64,000 nt of DNA from Rhodopirellula baltica (GTDB lineage: Bacteria; Planctomycetota; Planctomycetia; Pirellulales; Pirellulaceae): contig PPHI01000001.1 in the NCBI GenBank assembly GCA_002901265.1, positions 558,001-622,000 on the forward strand. The letters are read 5' to 3'. A program made the translations under genes and the position numbers. A model generated the notes under the pieces. That model did not search any database. It had not been told where the DNA came from and saw nothing but the letters and a program-made list of their open reading frames with translations. Each line of letters begins with the position of its first letter. The first letter of the stretch is position 1. Below are positions 55,253-64,000 of the stretch, in pieces.

Positions 55253-56280
55253 GTGCCCTTAACGACTTTTTTTACTCGTCCACTGAGTTTCTTTCGCTCA
55301 CCAGGACGAGCGAAATCGAAAGCGGATTCAGCCCCGCCACCGGTGCTCGACTTCCCGAACGCGCCACCTGATATTCGTCTGTTGGTACGAAACCGACAGT
55401 ACGCGCATATCGTTCGACCACAGGATGGCGTGCAATTTGATGCCGAATCGATCGGTTTCGCGTGGCAGGCGATCGACCATGACATGGCCTATGTGCCTGG
55501 TGGGACGGTTGTCCTGCAAGGTGAATACGCCACCAACACTTCGGAAGGCCTCACGCTAGTGCCGCAGATGCTTGGGACCAGCGAAGTCGAGTCGCTGTTC
55601 ATCGATCGCTGGTGTGTCACCAACCATGATTACAAGCGTTTCGTCGATGACGGCGGCTATGATGATGTGCACCTCTGGCCCGAGCAGATTCTGACCACAG
55701 TGCTTCAATTCGTGGACACAACGCGTCACCCCGGACCGGCACTATGGAAAGACGGGCGGCCACTTCCCGGCACCGAAGCGCAACCGGTAAGTGGCGTTTG
55801 TTGGTACGAAGCGAATGCCTATGCACAATGGGCTGGCAAGCGTTTGCCGACAAGTGCCGAGTGGCAACGGGCGGCGACTTGGAGTCTAAGCAAAGGCGAT
55901 AGCTTGACCGAGGCACGGTATCCTTGGGGAAATTCCTTTGACCCGAGTTTTGCCAATACCTGGGCATCGGGAAACCACTGTATCGCGTCGGTGCATGACT
56001 TCCCCAAAGGCAGCACCCCCGATGGTATCCGTCAAATGGTCGGAAACGTCTGGGAGTGGATCAACACACAGTATCTTTTAGCTGCGACGGAAGAGATCAC
56101 CGTCCACATGCAGGATTCGATGGCGGAAATCCGTGGCGGAGCTACGACAGCTATTTCCACTCACACACGACTTGCCAAAGCCGTAGTGCAGATACTTTGA
56201 CGGCTCGAAAGCCCAACTTGGGTTTCCGATGTTGCTTTTCCGCAGACGGGCTGGACCCTCCAGACGTCTCTGCTCCTTGA
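55253..56280 (+). CDS. FGE/SUMF1-like domain protein with an apparent one-base frameshift
   Basis: GTG 55253, with GGAG at 55243-55246, is the likely start. The domain follows the FGE fold: MAYVPGGTVVLQGEYA, FIDRWCVTNHDYKRFVDDGG, PVSGVCWYEANAYAQWAGKR, LPTSAEWQRAA, RYPWGNSFDPS, MVGNVWEW. At about 56139 the frame is lost (EIRGGAT... to a stop at 56200), while the +1 frame continues YDSYFHSHTTCQSRS and NLGFRCCFSADG to a stop at 56278-56280, exactly the expected FGE ending. One missing G in GGCGG(G)AGC restores RGGS. The catalytic Cys pair of true FGE is absent, so a binding or signalling role is more likely than sulfatase maturation. Confidence 0.8.
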
Positions 56281-56329
56281 TTAAAACTGCTCTGGTTTTA
56301 CTGACGAAATAGGTAGGCTTGCACCCATC

Positions 56330-57232
56330 ATGACGACTGACACTTATGAAATCCCGCAAACGGACGAAGTAGTCCTTTGCGTTTGCTGTGACGCCCAGAT
56401 GAACAGCGATGATGACTTCTGTGATGTTTGTAATACGCCAGCAGAAATCACCCGTTCGATCGCTAAACGGCATGTCAGTCCTCACTTTATCTCCGTTGTT
56501 GGGCCGAGCAACGCCGGCAAGACCGTCTACCTCGGGTTGTTGTTGGACGTGCTTTGTGGCGGCGCAAAGTATTTGAAAGGTGTACCCAACGGAGCGTTCT
56601 CCTTGCGGTTACAAGAACAAGTCGTCTCGGCACTCGAAGATCGCCGCTTTCCCGAAAAGACACCAAACGAATCCGACCAATGGAAATGGTTGCACTGCGT
56701 CGTCACCGATTCGGCGAAACGAAAGGTTAAACAAGTCGACTTTGTCGCTCCCGACTTTGCCGGGGAAGCGATTGCGATGGAATTGGAACGCCCGGGAACC
56801 TATCCGGCGGTATCGCACATCGTCGAGCGGACGTCTGCGTTCCTGTTGCTGTGCGATTCCATCGAAGTCCGCGACAACGGTGCCCGTGAAGATCTCTTCG
56901 CGATGAAACTCGGTTCATACATTGCACAGCAGCAAGGTCTGTCGCACTTGGACAAATCACGCGACCTGACGCCTGCGGTCGCGATCGTATTCACGAAAAG
57001 CGACACGTGTCCTGAAGCGGAAGCTGATCCACGTCGGTTCATGGAAAACAACATGCCGCGTTTTAGCGATTACTGTCACCAAAACTTTCCGCGACATGAA
57101 GTCTTTAGCGCAAGTGTCGTTGGTTCGTCGATATTGATGAGCCAGAATTCGGGAGCACTCTCGCGGTTGCCACTTCATATCCAGCCACGTGGCGTCATCG
57201 AACCGTTGCACTGGGCCATTCAAAACAGCTAA
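56330..57232 (+). CDS. Zinc-ribbon P-loop GTPase (DO-GTPase2-like)
   Basis: 300 residues. An N-terminal zinc ribbon is suggested by Cys17, 19/20 and Cys31/34 (CVCCD, FCDVCN). The P-loop GPSNAGKT is at 58-65, a DxxGE switch (DFAGE) at 142-146, and TKSD, a variant of NKxD, at 222-225. These are GTPase motifs of the TRAFAC type; the overall form resembles the double-GTPase-2 (DO-GTPase2) family found with GAP1 proteins in prokaryotic conflict systems. A GAP1-N-like gene follows four bases later, which supports this. Exact subfamily is uncertain. Confidence 0.78.
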   Translation: MTTDTYEIPQTDEVVLCVCCDAQMNSDDDFCDVCNTPAEITRSIAKRHVSPHFISVVGPSNAGKTVYLGLLLDVLCGGAKYLKGVPNGAFSLRLQEQVVSALEDRRFPEKTPNESDQWKWLHCVVTDSAKRKVKQVDFVAPDFAGEAIAMELERPGTYPAVSHIVERTSAFLLLCDSIEVRDNGAREDLFAMKLGSYIAQQQGLSHLDKSRDLTPAVAIVFTKSDTCPEAEADPRRFMENNMPRFSDYCHQNFPRHEVFSASVVGSSILMSQNSGALSRLPLHIQPRGVIEPLHWAIQNS

Positions 57233-57235
57233 GCC

Positions 57236-58009
57236 ATGCTTGTTGAACAGATCACTTATGGATCGGCAAATCGAAGCCGTATGCAAGGGTATCAAATCAT
57301 CGGCCAATCGGCCGGGATCGATGCCACGCTCTCGACCTCGTTTTGTAAGTGGGCACCGTCCCACAATTCGATTGAGACGACTCCGAATCGTGATCTGCAA
57401 TCCGCTTGGGGGCTGAGCTTTTTTGCGCTTTCCGATTCACATCATGCGGTCGCCCGCAGCATCCATGGGGCTCCAGAATACAGCGGGCGCGGCGGGTTTT
57501 CCGTCGTCACCAATGCGTTGGTCGCGACACGAAGACAGTTAATGCAATATGGCTTTCATGCCATCGACTTTGCTCGAACGGCGTTGGCACTTGGCCACCT
57601 GATTCTCCCCGCGGACGAGAATCACCAATTGCCGCAATCGGAAATGACCGACAAGCCAATTTCGATGCCACTTCCCGAAAGCGACTTCGCAGACAGTACG
57701 CCTGCAACACTACCTAGCCACGCGGTGAACTGGATCGCCCGCGAAACAGTCAGCCTGCTTCGTGACCGGCACAAGGTGATGATCGTTGGGCAGTGTGATG
57801 CGCTGCCGATCTTGACCTTGGTGTTCGACCAACTCAATCCAAGCGAACGAAGTACGACAAGTTTTGCGTGTGGGTTAAAGCAGTCTGGCCAACGTGATTT
57901 TCGCGTCCAATTCCTGCATGAAGAGATGACGCCGAAACTGAAGATGGAACTTGAACGCTCTGGTATCGTACCGATCGATATCGCTCGCGTTTTGAGCGAG
58001 ACGAAATAG
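57236..58009 (+). CDS. GAP1-N-like GTPase-associated protein
   Basis: 257 residues. The N-terminus EQITYGSANRSRMQGYQIIG and EYSGRGGFSVVTNAL (about 81-95) match my recollection of the 'GTPase-associated protein 1, N-terminal' (GAP1-N) domain, which occurs next to DO-GTPases. The rest (SLLRDRHKVMIVGQCDALPILTL) has alpha/beta character, possibly a second domain. The usual middle and C-terminal GAP1 domains of larger members are not present. It is the last gene of the operon, tail-to-tail with the glycosyltransferase. Function is inferred from partner and family only. Confidence 0.65.
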   Translation: MLVEQITYGSANRSRMQGYQIIGQSAGIDATLSTSFCKWAPSHNSIETTPNRDLQSAWGLSFFALSDSHHAVARSIHGAPEYSGRGGFSVVTNALVATRRQLMQYGFHAIDFARTALALGHLILPADENHQLPQSEMTDKPISMPLPESDFADSTPATLPSHAVNWIARETVSLLRDRHKVMIVGQCDALPILTLVFDQLNPSERSTTSFACGLKQSGQRDFRVQFLHEEMTPKLKMELERSGIVPIDIARVLSETK

Positions 58010-58014
58010 CGATT

Positions 58015-59457
58015 TTACTCTGGCAGGTCACGACCGCGAGGGAATGCGAGGACAGCCAGACAAGCGATCGCTGGCATAATCGGAGCTCGCATTCTCATGT
58101 TGCTCCAGTACACCGCATGGACACCGGACAGCGTGAATGCCAGCAGGCCAATGGCCCAGAAGCGTTGATCGATCAAACTCTTCCAATGGCGAGCGATCGC
58201 AATCAAGACTGCCACTCCGAGCATGAGGTAGAAAATACCAACACCAAGGATGGCGACTAGTGATCGCCCTTGGACTTCGTGCGGGAGAGGGCTCCATAGA
58301 CGTGCGACACGTACGATCGACGCCCATACAAATAGCGATGGGCGCCGTTTGATCGTTTCAACCGCGGATTGGTAGACGAGTCGGTCATCTTCGTATTCAG
58401 ACGCTGATACCGCTGTCGTTACTGGGCCTTGCCAGTCTTTCGACCAAAACTCTGCGGTCAGTGGATCACCCTCGTAGCGGTGTTGGTAGGCATTGATAAA
58501 GCGGGTTGCGTCCCACGCTTCGCCAAACGTGTTGTCTGCCAGGTAGTCATAAAACGATTCATTGTTTCCCAGTAACAAAGTGTAGCCACCATGCGTAGTG
58601 GCCCAGACCGGATGCCCAGTTACGCGTTGATTCCGAATCGTCCATCCAGCGACCGCGATGACGATGATTCCAGCCGTCAATGCAAGCTGGGGCAACAAGC
58701 GGCGCTCGCGAATGTTCAAAAGCATCGCGCCGCAGAGGAAGACGCTCCACACCAAAAAGGTAGGGCGGCAAAGGTAACCGAGGGCGAGCGAGGTCCCAAG
58801 CAAAACCGACCAAGCGAGTTGAGTTTTCGTATGCGATGCGATTGACCATCGGTACCAGCAATAAATGACAGCCATCGCCAGGGTTGCGGCGAGTGTTTCT
58901 GTCATCGCGTCAATTGACTGGCGAAGTAGGATCGGGTCGAAGATGAAAATCAGTGCCGCGATGGACGCTACGACATCGGCTGAACGCGGCGACACATTGC
59001 GAATCCTTCGAGCGGTATCACGTGCGAATAGAAAGACGAGCCAAACGGTCAGGCAACCCAAGCAGGTGTGAAAGATCCCCAGTAAGACCGGACTGACACG
59101 GGACCCGTTTGTCGCATCATCAACCACGATCCAAGATAGCAGCCACGGGTAAAGCGGCGGTCGGAATGCGATCGCTCGTGGCACGTTTTGCGGAGAGGTT
59201 AAGCCAAAAACCCCGTGGTTAGAGATCGTCGATGCAATCGCTTGGTATGCATCAGGGTCTTCAACGAAGCGATTGCTGTTGACGAACAGTCCCCCCCCGC
59301 GAACGAGTAGGCACGCCACAATCGAAAGCAACAAGTATCGGTGATGACGCAGGAAATCCAATGAAATGCTCGCCGGGGCGTATGGGATCACGACTGGCTG
59401 TCCAGCCGAATCCGCAACAGCAAATGGGGACTGGTTGACGACGATCCTAGCTGCCAC
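58015..59457 (-). CDS. PMT-type membrane glycosyltransferase
   Basis: About 480 residues with at least ten hydrophobic segments; a GT-C (GT39/GT83, ArnT/PMT_2-like) lipid-linked sugar transferase. The extracytoplasmic catalytic-loop pattern is seen as NRFVEDPDAYQ, followed by AFRPPLYPWLLSW, the RPPLYP motif of this family. The start is uncertain: the frame opens at 59694, which overlaps the divergent exporter gene; GTG 59457 or GTG 59391 are more likely. The acceptor (protein or lipid) is unknown. Confidence 0.8.
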   Translation of the reverse strand: MAARIVVNQSPFAVADSAGQPVVIPYAPASISLDFLRHHRYLLLSIVACLLVRGGGLFVNSNRFVEDPDAYQAIASTISNHGVFGLTSPQNVPRAIAFRPPLYPWLLSWIVVDDATNGSRVSPVLLGIFHTCLGCLTVWLVFLFARDTARRIRNVSPRSADVVASIAALIFIFDPILLRQSIDAMTETLAATLAMAVIYCWYRWSIASHTKTQLAWSVLLGTSLALGYLCRPTFLVWSVFLCGAMLLNIRERRLLPQLALTAGIIVIAVAGWTIRNQRVTGHPVWATTHGGYTLLLGNNESFYDYLADNTFGEAWDATRFINAYQHRYEGDPLTAEFWSKDWQGPVTTAVSASEYEDDRLVYQSAVETIKRRPSLFVWASIVRVARLWSPLPHEVQGRSLVAILGVGIFYLMLGVAVLIAIARHWKSLIDQRFWAIGLLAFTLSGVHAVYWSNMRMRAPIMPAIACLAVLAFPRGRDLPE

Positions 59458-59471
59458 GTAGCATCGACGCG

Positions 59472-61754
59472 ATGCAAACCTTGATTCGATACGCAATCCG
59501 TGGCCGATTCGTTCTGTCGGTGCTCGGCATCGTCCTTCTGGCTGTCGCTTATCCTGCATCCACTCGATTGCAGACTGACCAGAGCGTTCAATCGTTGTTT
59601 GGGAAAGATGACCCAACGCTGCGGCAGTATCAAGCCCTGAAGACTTGGTTCGGCAACGACGAGATTTTGGTCTTGATGTATCGAGACGAGGCACTCCCGA
59701 GCGATTCCGGGATGCGGCGGAGTGAACAGCTCACCCGCCAATTAAAATCGCTCGACGGAGTGACGGCCGTGTTGTCGCCCTGGGTATTGAATGGCGCCGC
59801 TGAAGGCATGGGCGCAGTAGCGCTGCCGTTTGGAATCGGTGAAACAGATGAAAACCCGTTGCCACGGTTAATGCGTCCGGACGATCCGGTAGGCAGTGGG
59901 CTGAACGAAATCTTTTCCGGCTACACGCATTCAGTTGACTTTTCGCATGCCGCCGTCGTCGCGATGATCGATCAAGCTCGATCTGCCGAAACGGTTGACC
60001 AGATCCGCGCGATTGCTGAGCAGTGGAAAAGCGAACCGGGCGTCTCCGATGTCGCGTTAATCGGTGAACCCGTCTTGGTCGATCAAGCGTTTTCGTTGGT
60101 TCGTCGCGACGGGAATCGTCTAGCGATCACGACCGTTGTTTTGTTGTCATTGGTGGTGATCGTTTCGCTGTTGGACTTTCGTTTGGTGGTGCTGCTGTCG
60201 CTGGTGATCGGCTGGACGGTGATCATCACCAAAGCGACCATGTACTGGATGGGGATCGAGTTATCACTGATCGCGTCGATCCTGACCGCCATCGTCACCG
60301 TGATTGCCGTCACCGCAGTGTTGCACCTTGGCGTGCGGTACCATGGCCGGCGGAGGCGTGGCTTTTCACGCGAGGAATCAACGCGACAAGTGATGGACGC
60401 AATGGCCTGGCCAATCTTTTGGACCTGCGCGACCGACGCGGCAGGCTTCGCCGCACTTTGGTTTTCGGCGATCCAGCCGGTGCGTCAGTTTGGTTTGATG
60501 GTCGCGATGTCTGCTTTGGCCGTCTTTGTTGCGATCTTGCTGTTCTCACCGATTTGCTTTTTGATGCCAGAGCTAAGGATTGCCCGTTCCCAGTTTGGGT
60601 ATCACTCGCAACTCACACGCACGATGCGGCGGTTGTGTTTTCGTGTGGCCAGTCAGTTTGTTCGTTTTCGGTGGCAAACCGCATTGCTGACGGTTGGAGT
60701 GATGGTCGGCACGGTCATTGTTGTGATCGATGCAGAAACGGAAACGAGTTTCTTGAGTAACTTTCGTGACGACAGTGCGATCGTCATCGATTACGGGCGT
60801 GTTGAAGACAATCTTGGTGGCGCAGGCGTATGGGATTTGGTGCTTGAGGTTCAGGACCCGATTACGCAGCAACAACTCGCCAATGTCCGCAAGCTTGAGC
60901 AGAAACTATTGGATGAACTTGGGTCGCATGGACTAGCTAAGGCGATCAGCCTTGCCGATGCAACTGAGGTTGTGGGGCGATCCGCTGCTGGAAAATGGTT
61001 GCCCGCGGCAATGCGAATCGAAGCGATGCGTACCCGGTTGCCATCGTTCATCAGGGCGCTGATTTCGAACCCGTTGTCAGATTCACCCGGGTATCGAAAA
61101 CTGCGAATCATGTTGCGAAGTCCCGAAGGATTGCCAGCGGATCAGAAGCGGCATCTGATGGACCGGACGCTGGAGATCGCGAAGGCAGAATTGCAGGCCT
61201 GGGAGTCGGTTCGCGCGGAGTCGCCGCCACTTGTCACAGGATACTATGTCATCATGACTCGCTTGGTCGATCAGTTGGTCAGTGATCAATGGCGTTGTTT
61301 TGGTGCGGCCGCACTTTTGATTTGGGGGCTGATGTGTTGCGCAACACGCAGTCTTCGTCAAGCGACGGCGGCGCTGGTTCCCAATCTGTTGCCAGCGTTC
61401 TTGGTGTTGTCCGTGGTTTCGCTCGCAGGTGGTCGGATCAATATGGGAGCAGCAATGATTGCTGCTGTTTCAGTCGGGCTTTCGATTGATGGATCGGTGC
61501 ACTTGTTAATGGTCTATCGAAAACGACGTCAGATTGGCCGCACGTCCGATGCGGCTGCCGTTTCTGCCGCTGGTAATATCGGTGCGCCGGTGTTGTTAGC
61601 AACGATTGCTCTCGTTGCGGGCTTCAGTGTTTTATCGACGAGTGAGTTCATTCCGACGGCAACTTTTGGCACACTTGTGGCGTGGACGTTGGTCATTGGT
61701 ACATGGGTCAACCTAAGCATCTTGCCGGCACTTGTCAGCATCGGAGCGGATTGA
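59472..61754 (+). CDS. MMPL/RND-family exporter
   Basis: A 760-residue proton-driven membrane protein with two repeats, each with one helix, a large periplasmic loop and a five-helix bundle. The first repeat starts at YAIRGRFVLSVLGIVLLAVA; the second bundle includes MGAAMIAAVSVGLSIDGSVHL. It has the length and form of MMPL/HpnN-type exporters of lipids or hydrophobic compounds. Next to a PMT-type glycosyltransferase, an envelope-lipid role is possible but unproven. It is divergent from that gene. Confidence 0.88.
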   Translation: MQTLIRYAIRGRFVLSVLGIVLLAVAYPASTRLQTDQSVQSLFGKDDPTLRQYQALKTWFGNDEILVLMYRDEALPSDSGMRRSEQLTRQLKSLDGVTAVLSPWVLNGAAEGMGAVALPFGIGETDENPLPRLMRPDDPVGSGLNEIFSGYTHSVDFSHAAVVAMIDQARSAETVDQIRAIAEQWKSEPGVSDVALIGEPVLVDQAFSLVRRDGNRLAITTVVLLSLVVIVSLLDFRLVVLLSLVIGWTVIITKATMYWMGIELSLIASILTAIVTVIAVTAVLHLGVRYHGRRRRGFSREESTRQVMDAMAWPIFWTCATDAAGFAALWFSAIQPVRQFGLMVAMSALAVFVAILLFSPICFLMPELRIARSQFGYHSQLTRTMRRLCFRVASQFVRFRWQTALLTVGVMVGTVIVVIDAETETSFLSNFRDDSAIVIDYGRVEDNLGGAGVWDLVLEVQDPITQQQLANVRKLEQKLLDELGSHGLAKAISLADATEVVGRSAAGKWLPAAMRIEAMRTRLPSFIRALISNPLSDSPGYRKLRIMLRSPEGLPADQKRHLMDRTLEIAKAELQAWESVRAESPPLVTGYYVIMTRLVDQLVSDQWRCFGAAALLIWGLMCCATRSLRQATAALVPNLLPAFLVLSVVSLAGGRINMGAAMIAAVSVGLSIDGSVHLLMVYRKRRQIGRTSDAAAVSAAGNIGAPVLLATIALVAGFSVLSTSEFIPTATFGTLVAWTLVIGTWVNLSILPALVSIGAD

Positions 61755-61762
61755 ACAAGTCA

Positions 61763-61782
61763 GGCTTTCAGAAGCCGTTTTT
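61763..61782 (+). terminator. Weak intrinsic terminator after the exporter
   Basis: GGCTT and AAGCC form a five-base stem with a TCAG loop, followed by GTTTTT. The stem is short, so termination may be partial. The next 117 bases to 61899 carry no other feature that I recognise. Confidence 0.35.
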
Positions 61783-61899
61783 ACCTTGCGATGTCCTCCA
61801 CGGGACTGGGCCGAAATCCCTCAAGGACTGCGGATTTCAGTCATCCTGGTTTTCCCGAAAGCTAGTTTCCCCTGGACACTAAAATCACACCAGGAAATC

Positions 61900-63096
61900 A
61901 TGAACAAAGCATACGTCGGGCGGCAGCCAATCTTCACTCAGTCGCAGGATGTGTACGGCTACGAGCTGCTCTTTCGCTCCAGTGAAACGTCTGCGGCGGA
62001 TTTCCGCGATGGCGATCACGCGACCGCAACTGTTGTGCTGAGTGCCTTCACGGACATCGGACTAGAAACGCTGATTGGCGACAAGCTCGCCTTTATCAAC
62101 ACCACTCGCAACCTGCTGCTTAATGGCACGCTGAACTGCTTGCCACAAGACCGAATGGTGCTCGAGGTGCTGGAAGACATCCAACCGGACCCAGAAGTTC
62201 TCGAGGCACTTCGTGAGCTCCGGCAGATGGGCTACACGATCGCACTAGATGACTTTGTCTATCGGCCCGAACTGGAGCCGATGATTTGCTTGGCTGATCT
62301 GGTCAAAATTGAGCTCCCGGCGATACCACGAGACGAATTGAAAGATCACGTGCAACGTCTTCGAGACAGCGGCATTAAAACGATCTTGGCCGAAAAGGTT
62401 GAAACGCAGGACGAGTACGAACTCTGTGTGGATGTCGGTTGCGATCTGTTCCAAGGCTATTTCTTTAGTAAGCCGCAGGTGATCAGTCGCGGGAAAATGC
62501 AGTCGAACGTTGCGGCGGTCATTCGATTGGTTTCTGAATTGCAAGATCCGAACATCACGCCGACCGATGTCGAAAATACGATTCAAATGGATGCGAATTT
62601 GTCGTACCGATTGCTCCGCTTTGTGAATTCTGCCGGAGCCGGTACGACGCGAAAGATCGAATCGTTGAAGCAGGCAACGGCTTTGATGGGAATACAGCGA
62701 CTTCGCTCACTTGCATCGATGTTAGTTTTGACTGGCTTGGATGAGAGCAAGCCAAAGGAGCTGATCAATTTGGCAATGACGCGTGCGAAGACGTGCGAGT
62801 TGCTTGCCAAGGCGATCGACAGCGACACTCCCGAACGATACTACACCCTAGGGTTGTTTTCCGTCCTTGACGCGATGCTAGATCAGCCAATGGACGAGGT
62901 GCTTGAACTGTTGCCGTTGGCTGGCGAAATCAACGAGGCGCTGCTGGAGCATTCTGGTCCGATGGGTGATGTTCTGGAAAGCGTGTTGGGCTACGAGCGA
63001 GGGAACACAACGGGCACAAACATCGGATTTTCGAAGGTTGGGGATGCGTACCAGGAATCCCTTCAGTGGCTGACCAGCAGCGGGTTCACGCTTTAG
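61900..63096 (+). CDS. EAL-like/HDOD signalling protein (CdgJ/YuxH type)
   Basis: 398 residues. The N-terminal half is a degenerate EAL domain: YVGRQPIFTQSQDVYGYELLFR, then EVLEDI where EAL would stand, and DDFVYRPEL for DDFG. Catalytic phosphodiesterase activity is unlikely. The C-terminal half is an HDOD domain (NTIQMDANLSYRLLRFVNSA, LKQATALMGIQRLRSLA). ATG 61900 is chosen; the frame is open upstream to 61732 without a domain. Members of this family act in motility or signalling. It is the only other c-di-GMP-type domain in the window. Confidence 0.9.
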   Translation: MNKAYVGRQPIFTQSQDVYGYELLFRSSETSAADFRDGDHATATVVLSAFTDIGLETLIGDKLAFINTTRNLLLNGTLNCLPQDRMVLEVLEDIQPDPEVLEALRELRQMGYTIALDDFVYRPELEPMICLADLVKIELPAIPRDELKDHVQRLRDSGIKTILAEKVETQDEYELCVDVGCDLFQGYFFSKPQVISRGKMQSNVAAVIRLVSELQDPNITPTDVENTIQMDANLSYRLLRFVNSAGAGTTRKIESLKQATALMGIQRLRSLASMLVLTGLDESKPKELINLAMTRAKTCELLAKAIDSDTPERYYTLGLFSVLDAMLDQPMDEVLELLPLAGEINEALLEHSGPMGDVLESVLGYERGNTTGTNIGFSKVGDAYQESLQWLTSSGFTL

Positions 63097-63139
63097 GGCG
63101 AAGGCCGGCCTTTGATTCAAATTGATCTTGATTCACAAA

Positions 63140-63169
63140 AAAACCGCCCGGCATGCACCGGGCGGTTTT
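63140..63169. terminator. Bidirectional intrinsic terminator
   Basis: AAAACCGCCCGG (63140-63151) pairs perfectly with CCGGGCGGTTTT (63158-63169) around a six-base loop. It has A and T runs on both sides and lies between the HDOD gene and the converging acetolactate synthase gene. Confidence 0.93.
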
Positions 63170-63216
63170 CGTTGGTATTTCACGGTCGCCAATCAACAAA
63201 GGCTAACTGAAGCGGC

Positions 63217-64000
63217 CTATTTCATGATCATGTCGTCGACGGTCATTCCGCCTGGGATCATCGGCAAGACGTGCTCTTGGTAAGGCACTTCGACGTCCAG
63301 CAGGTACGGGCCTTTGTGCTCGATCATTTCTTTGATCGCACCTTCCAGGTCCGACTTCTTGCGAATCGTTGCCGCACCACATCCGTAGCCTTTGGCGATT
63401 TGAACAAAGTTCGGATACCGCTCGGTGGCATAGGTAAAGCGTTCGGCGGTGCTGTTGCCGCTAGCTTCGTCGTGACTGATTGGGCCCAAGTAGGTGTGGG
63501 CGCGGTTGCGGTCCATGAAGCGGTCTTCCCACTGGACGACCATTCCAAGGTGTTGGTTGTTCAGCAAGAACACCTTCACGGGCAGTTCTTCGCAGAAGCA
63601 AGTTGCCAGTTCTTGGATGTTCATTTGGAAGCTGCCGTCACCGTCGATGTCGATGACCAAAGCGTCTGGCAAAGCAGCCTGGATGCCCATTGCCGCTGGC
63701 AAACCAAATCCCATCGTTCCCAAGCCGCTGCTGCTGTGCCAGGTACGAGGTTTACGGAACTTGTAAAACTGCGCCGCCCACATTTGGTGCTGTCCGACAC
63801 CCACGCTGATTTGGGTGTTCATGTTGGCGGTGATGTCGCTGAGTGTTTGGATCGCGTGCTGTTGCAGGATGCCGTCGAACTCGGTGTCGTACTTGAAGGG
63901 GAACTTCGCCTTCAGTTCGGTGCAGTGCTTTCGCCACGGATCGATGTCGCAGCGTGTGACGGTTTTGTTGAGTTCCGTCAGAGCCTGTTTCACATCGCCA
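63217..64000 (-). CDS. ilvB: Acetolactate synthase large subunit (C-terminal part)
   Basis: First step of branched-chain amino acid synthesis, thiamine-diphosphate dependent. The C-terminal pyrophosphate-binding domain is seen: [20 protein letters not shown], then [17 protein letters not shown] (GDG...N motif), [18 protein letters not shown] and the late [19 protein letters not shown]. The frame is open to the window edge, so the start and the N-terminal domains are missing. Confidence 0.93.
   Translation of the reverse strand, partial: GDVKQALTELNKTVTRCDIDPWRKHCTELKAKFPFKYDTEFDGILQQHAIQTLSDITANMNTQISVGVGQHQMWAAQFYKFRKPRTWHSSSGLGTMGFGLPAAMGIQAALPDALVIDIDGDGSFQMNIQELATCFCEELPVKVFLLNNQHLGMVVQWEDRFMDRNRAHTYLGPISHDEASGNSTAERFTYATERYPNFVQIAKGYGCGAATIRKKSDLEGAIKEMIEHKGPYLLDVEVPYQEHVLPMIPGGMTVDDMIMK

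Noticed and set aside
1-64000. CRISPR arrays, prophage or intact insertion sequence
   Set aside because: No spaced direct repeats, integrase, transposase or phage structural genes were seen.

Overview
The window looks like chromosomal DNA of a planctomycete, most likely a marine Pirellulaceae relative of Rhodopirellula. The evidence is a DUF1501 protein beside a DUF1549/DUF1553 protein, a type I sulfatase, an ECF sigma factor coupled to a zinc-finger Ser/Thr kinase, a secreted CAP/dockerin protein with a LExR-like N-terminal motif, a DUF5722-like protein end, weak ribosome binding sites and moderate GC. I see no rRNA, tRNA, CRISPR array, prophage or intact insertion sequence.

Layout. 1-6 kb: a DUF5722-like C-terminus, a secreted trypsin-like protease, a PAS/AraC regulator divergent from a secreted GH32 fructan hydrolase, and an auxin-efflux-type carrier. 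6-13.3 kb (minus): a secretin-like protein, ribD, a SEC-C/TPR protein, a YpsA-like nucleotide-binding protein, an RluA pseudouridine synthase and CinA. 13.4-20 kb (minus): a coupled ECF sigma/kinase/secreted-protein operon, then the DUF1501 and DUF1549/1553 pair. 20-26 kb: a methyltransferase, a sulfatase, and recQ-nagB-nagA. 26-34.3 kb: a Prc-type protease, an HtrA-like protease, deoA-type phosphorylase and cdd, an FHA protein, an RlmI-type methyltransferase and a ferredoxin. 34.4-45.3 kb: an HNH nuclease, a membrane protein with a repetitive charged tail, gltX, a two-haem cytochrome c lipoprotein, glnS, the CAP/dockerin protein and bioF.

The most distinctive region is 45.5-58 kb. An apparent c-di-GMP-I (GEMM-I) riboswitch aptamer leads a single-direction run of eleven genes: a CheY-like regulator, a 65-residue protein, CheW, an MCP-like transducer with almost no extracellular part, a CheA-REC hybrid kinase, a REC-PATAN/DUF4388 regulator, an FHA-coiled-coil protein, a coiled-coil/proline-rich protein, a formylglycine-generating-enzyme-like (FGE) domain protein with an apparent one-base frameshift, a zinc-ribbon P-loop GTPase, and a GAP1-N-like protein. 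Several neighbours overlap as ATGA or TGATG. Chemosensory phosphorelay, FHA phospho-threonine recognition and a GTPase/GAP1 pair of the kind known from NTP-driven conflict systems therefore appear to form one unit, possibly under c-di-GMP control. No cheR or cheB is present.

The right end holds a PMT-type glycosyltransferase, an MMPL/RND exporter, an EAL-like/HDOD protein with degenerate EAL motifs, and the C-terminal part of an acetolactate synthase large subunit that runs off the edge. Clear hairpin terminators lie at 26119-26152, 34321-34357 and 63140-63169. The first is flanked by two related GGTACC palindromes that carry the stop codons or ends of the genes on both sides.
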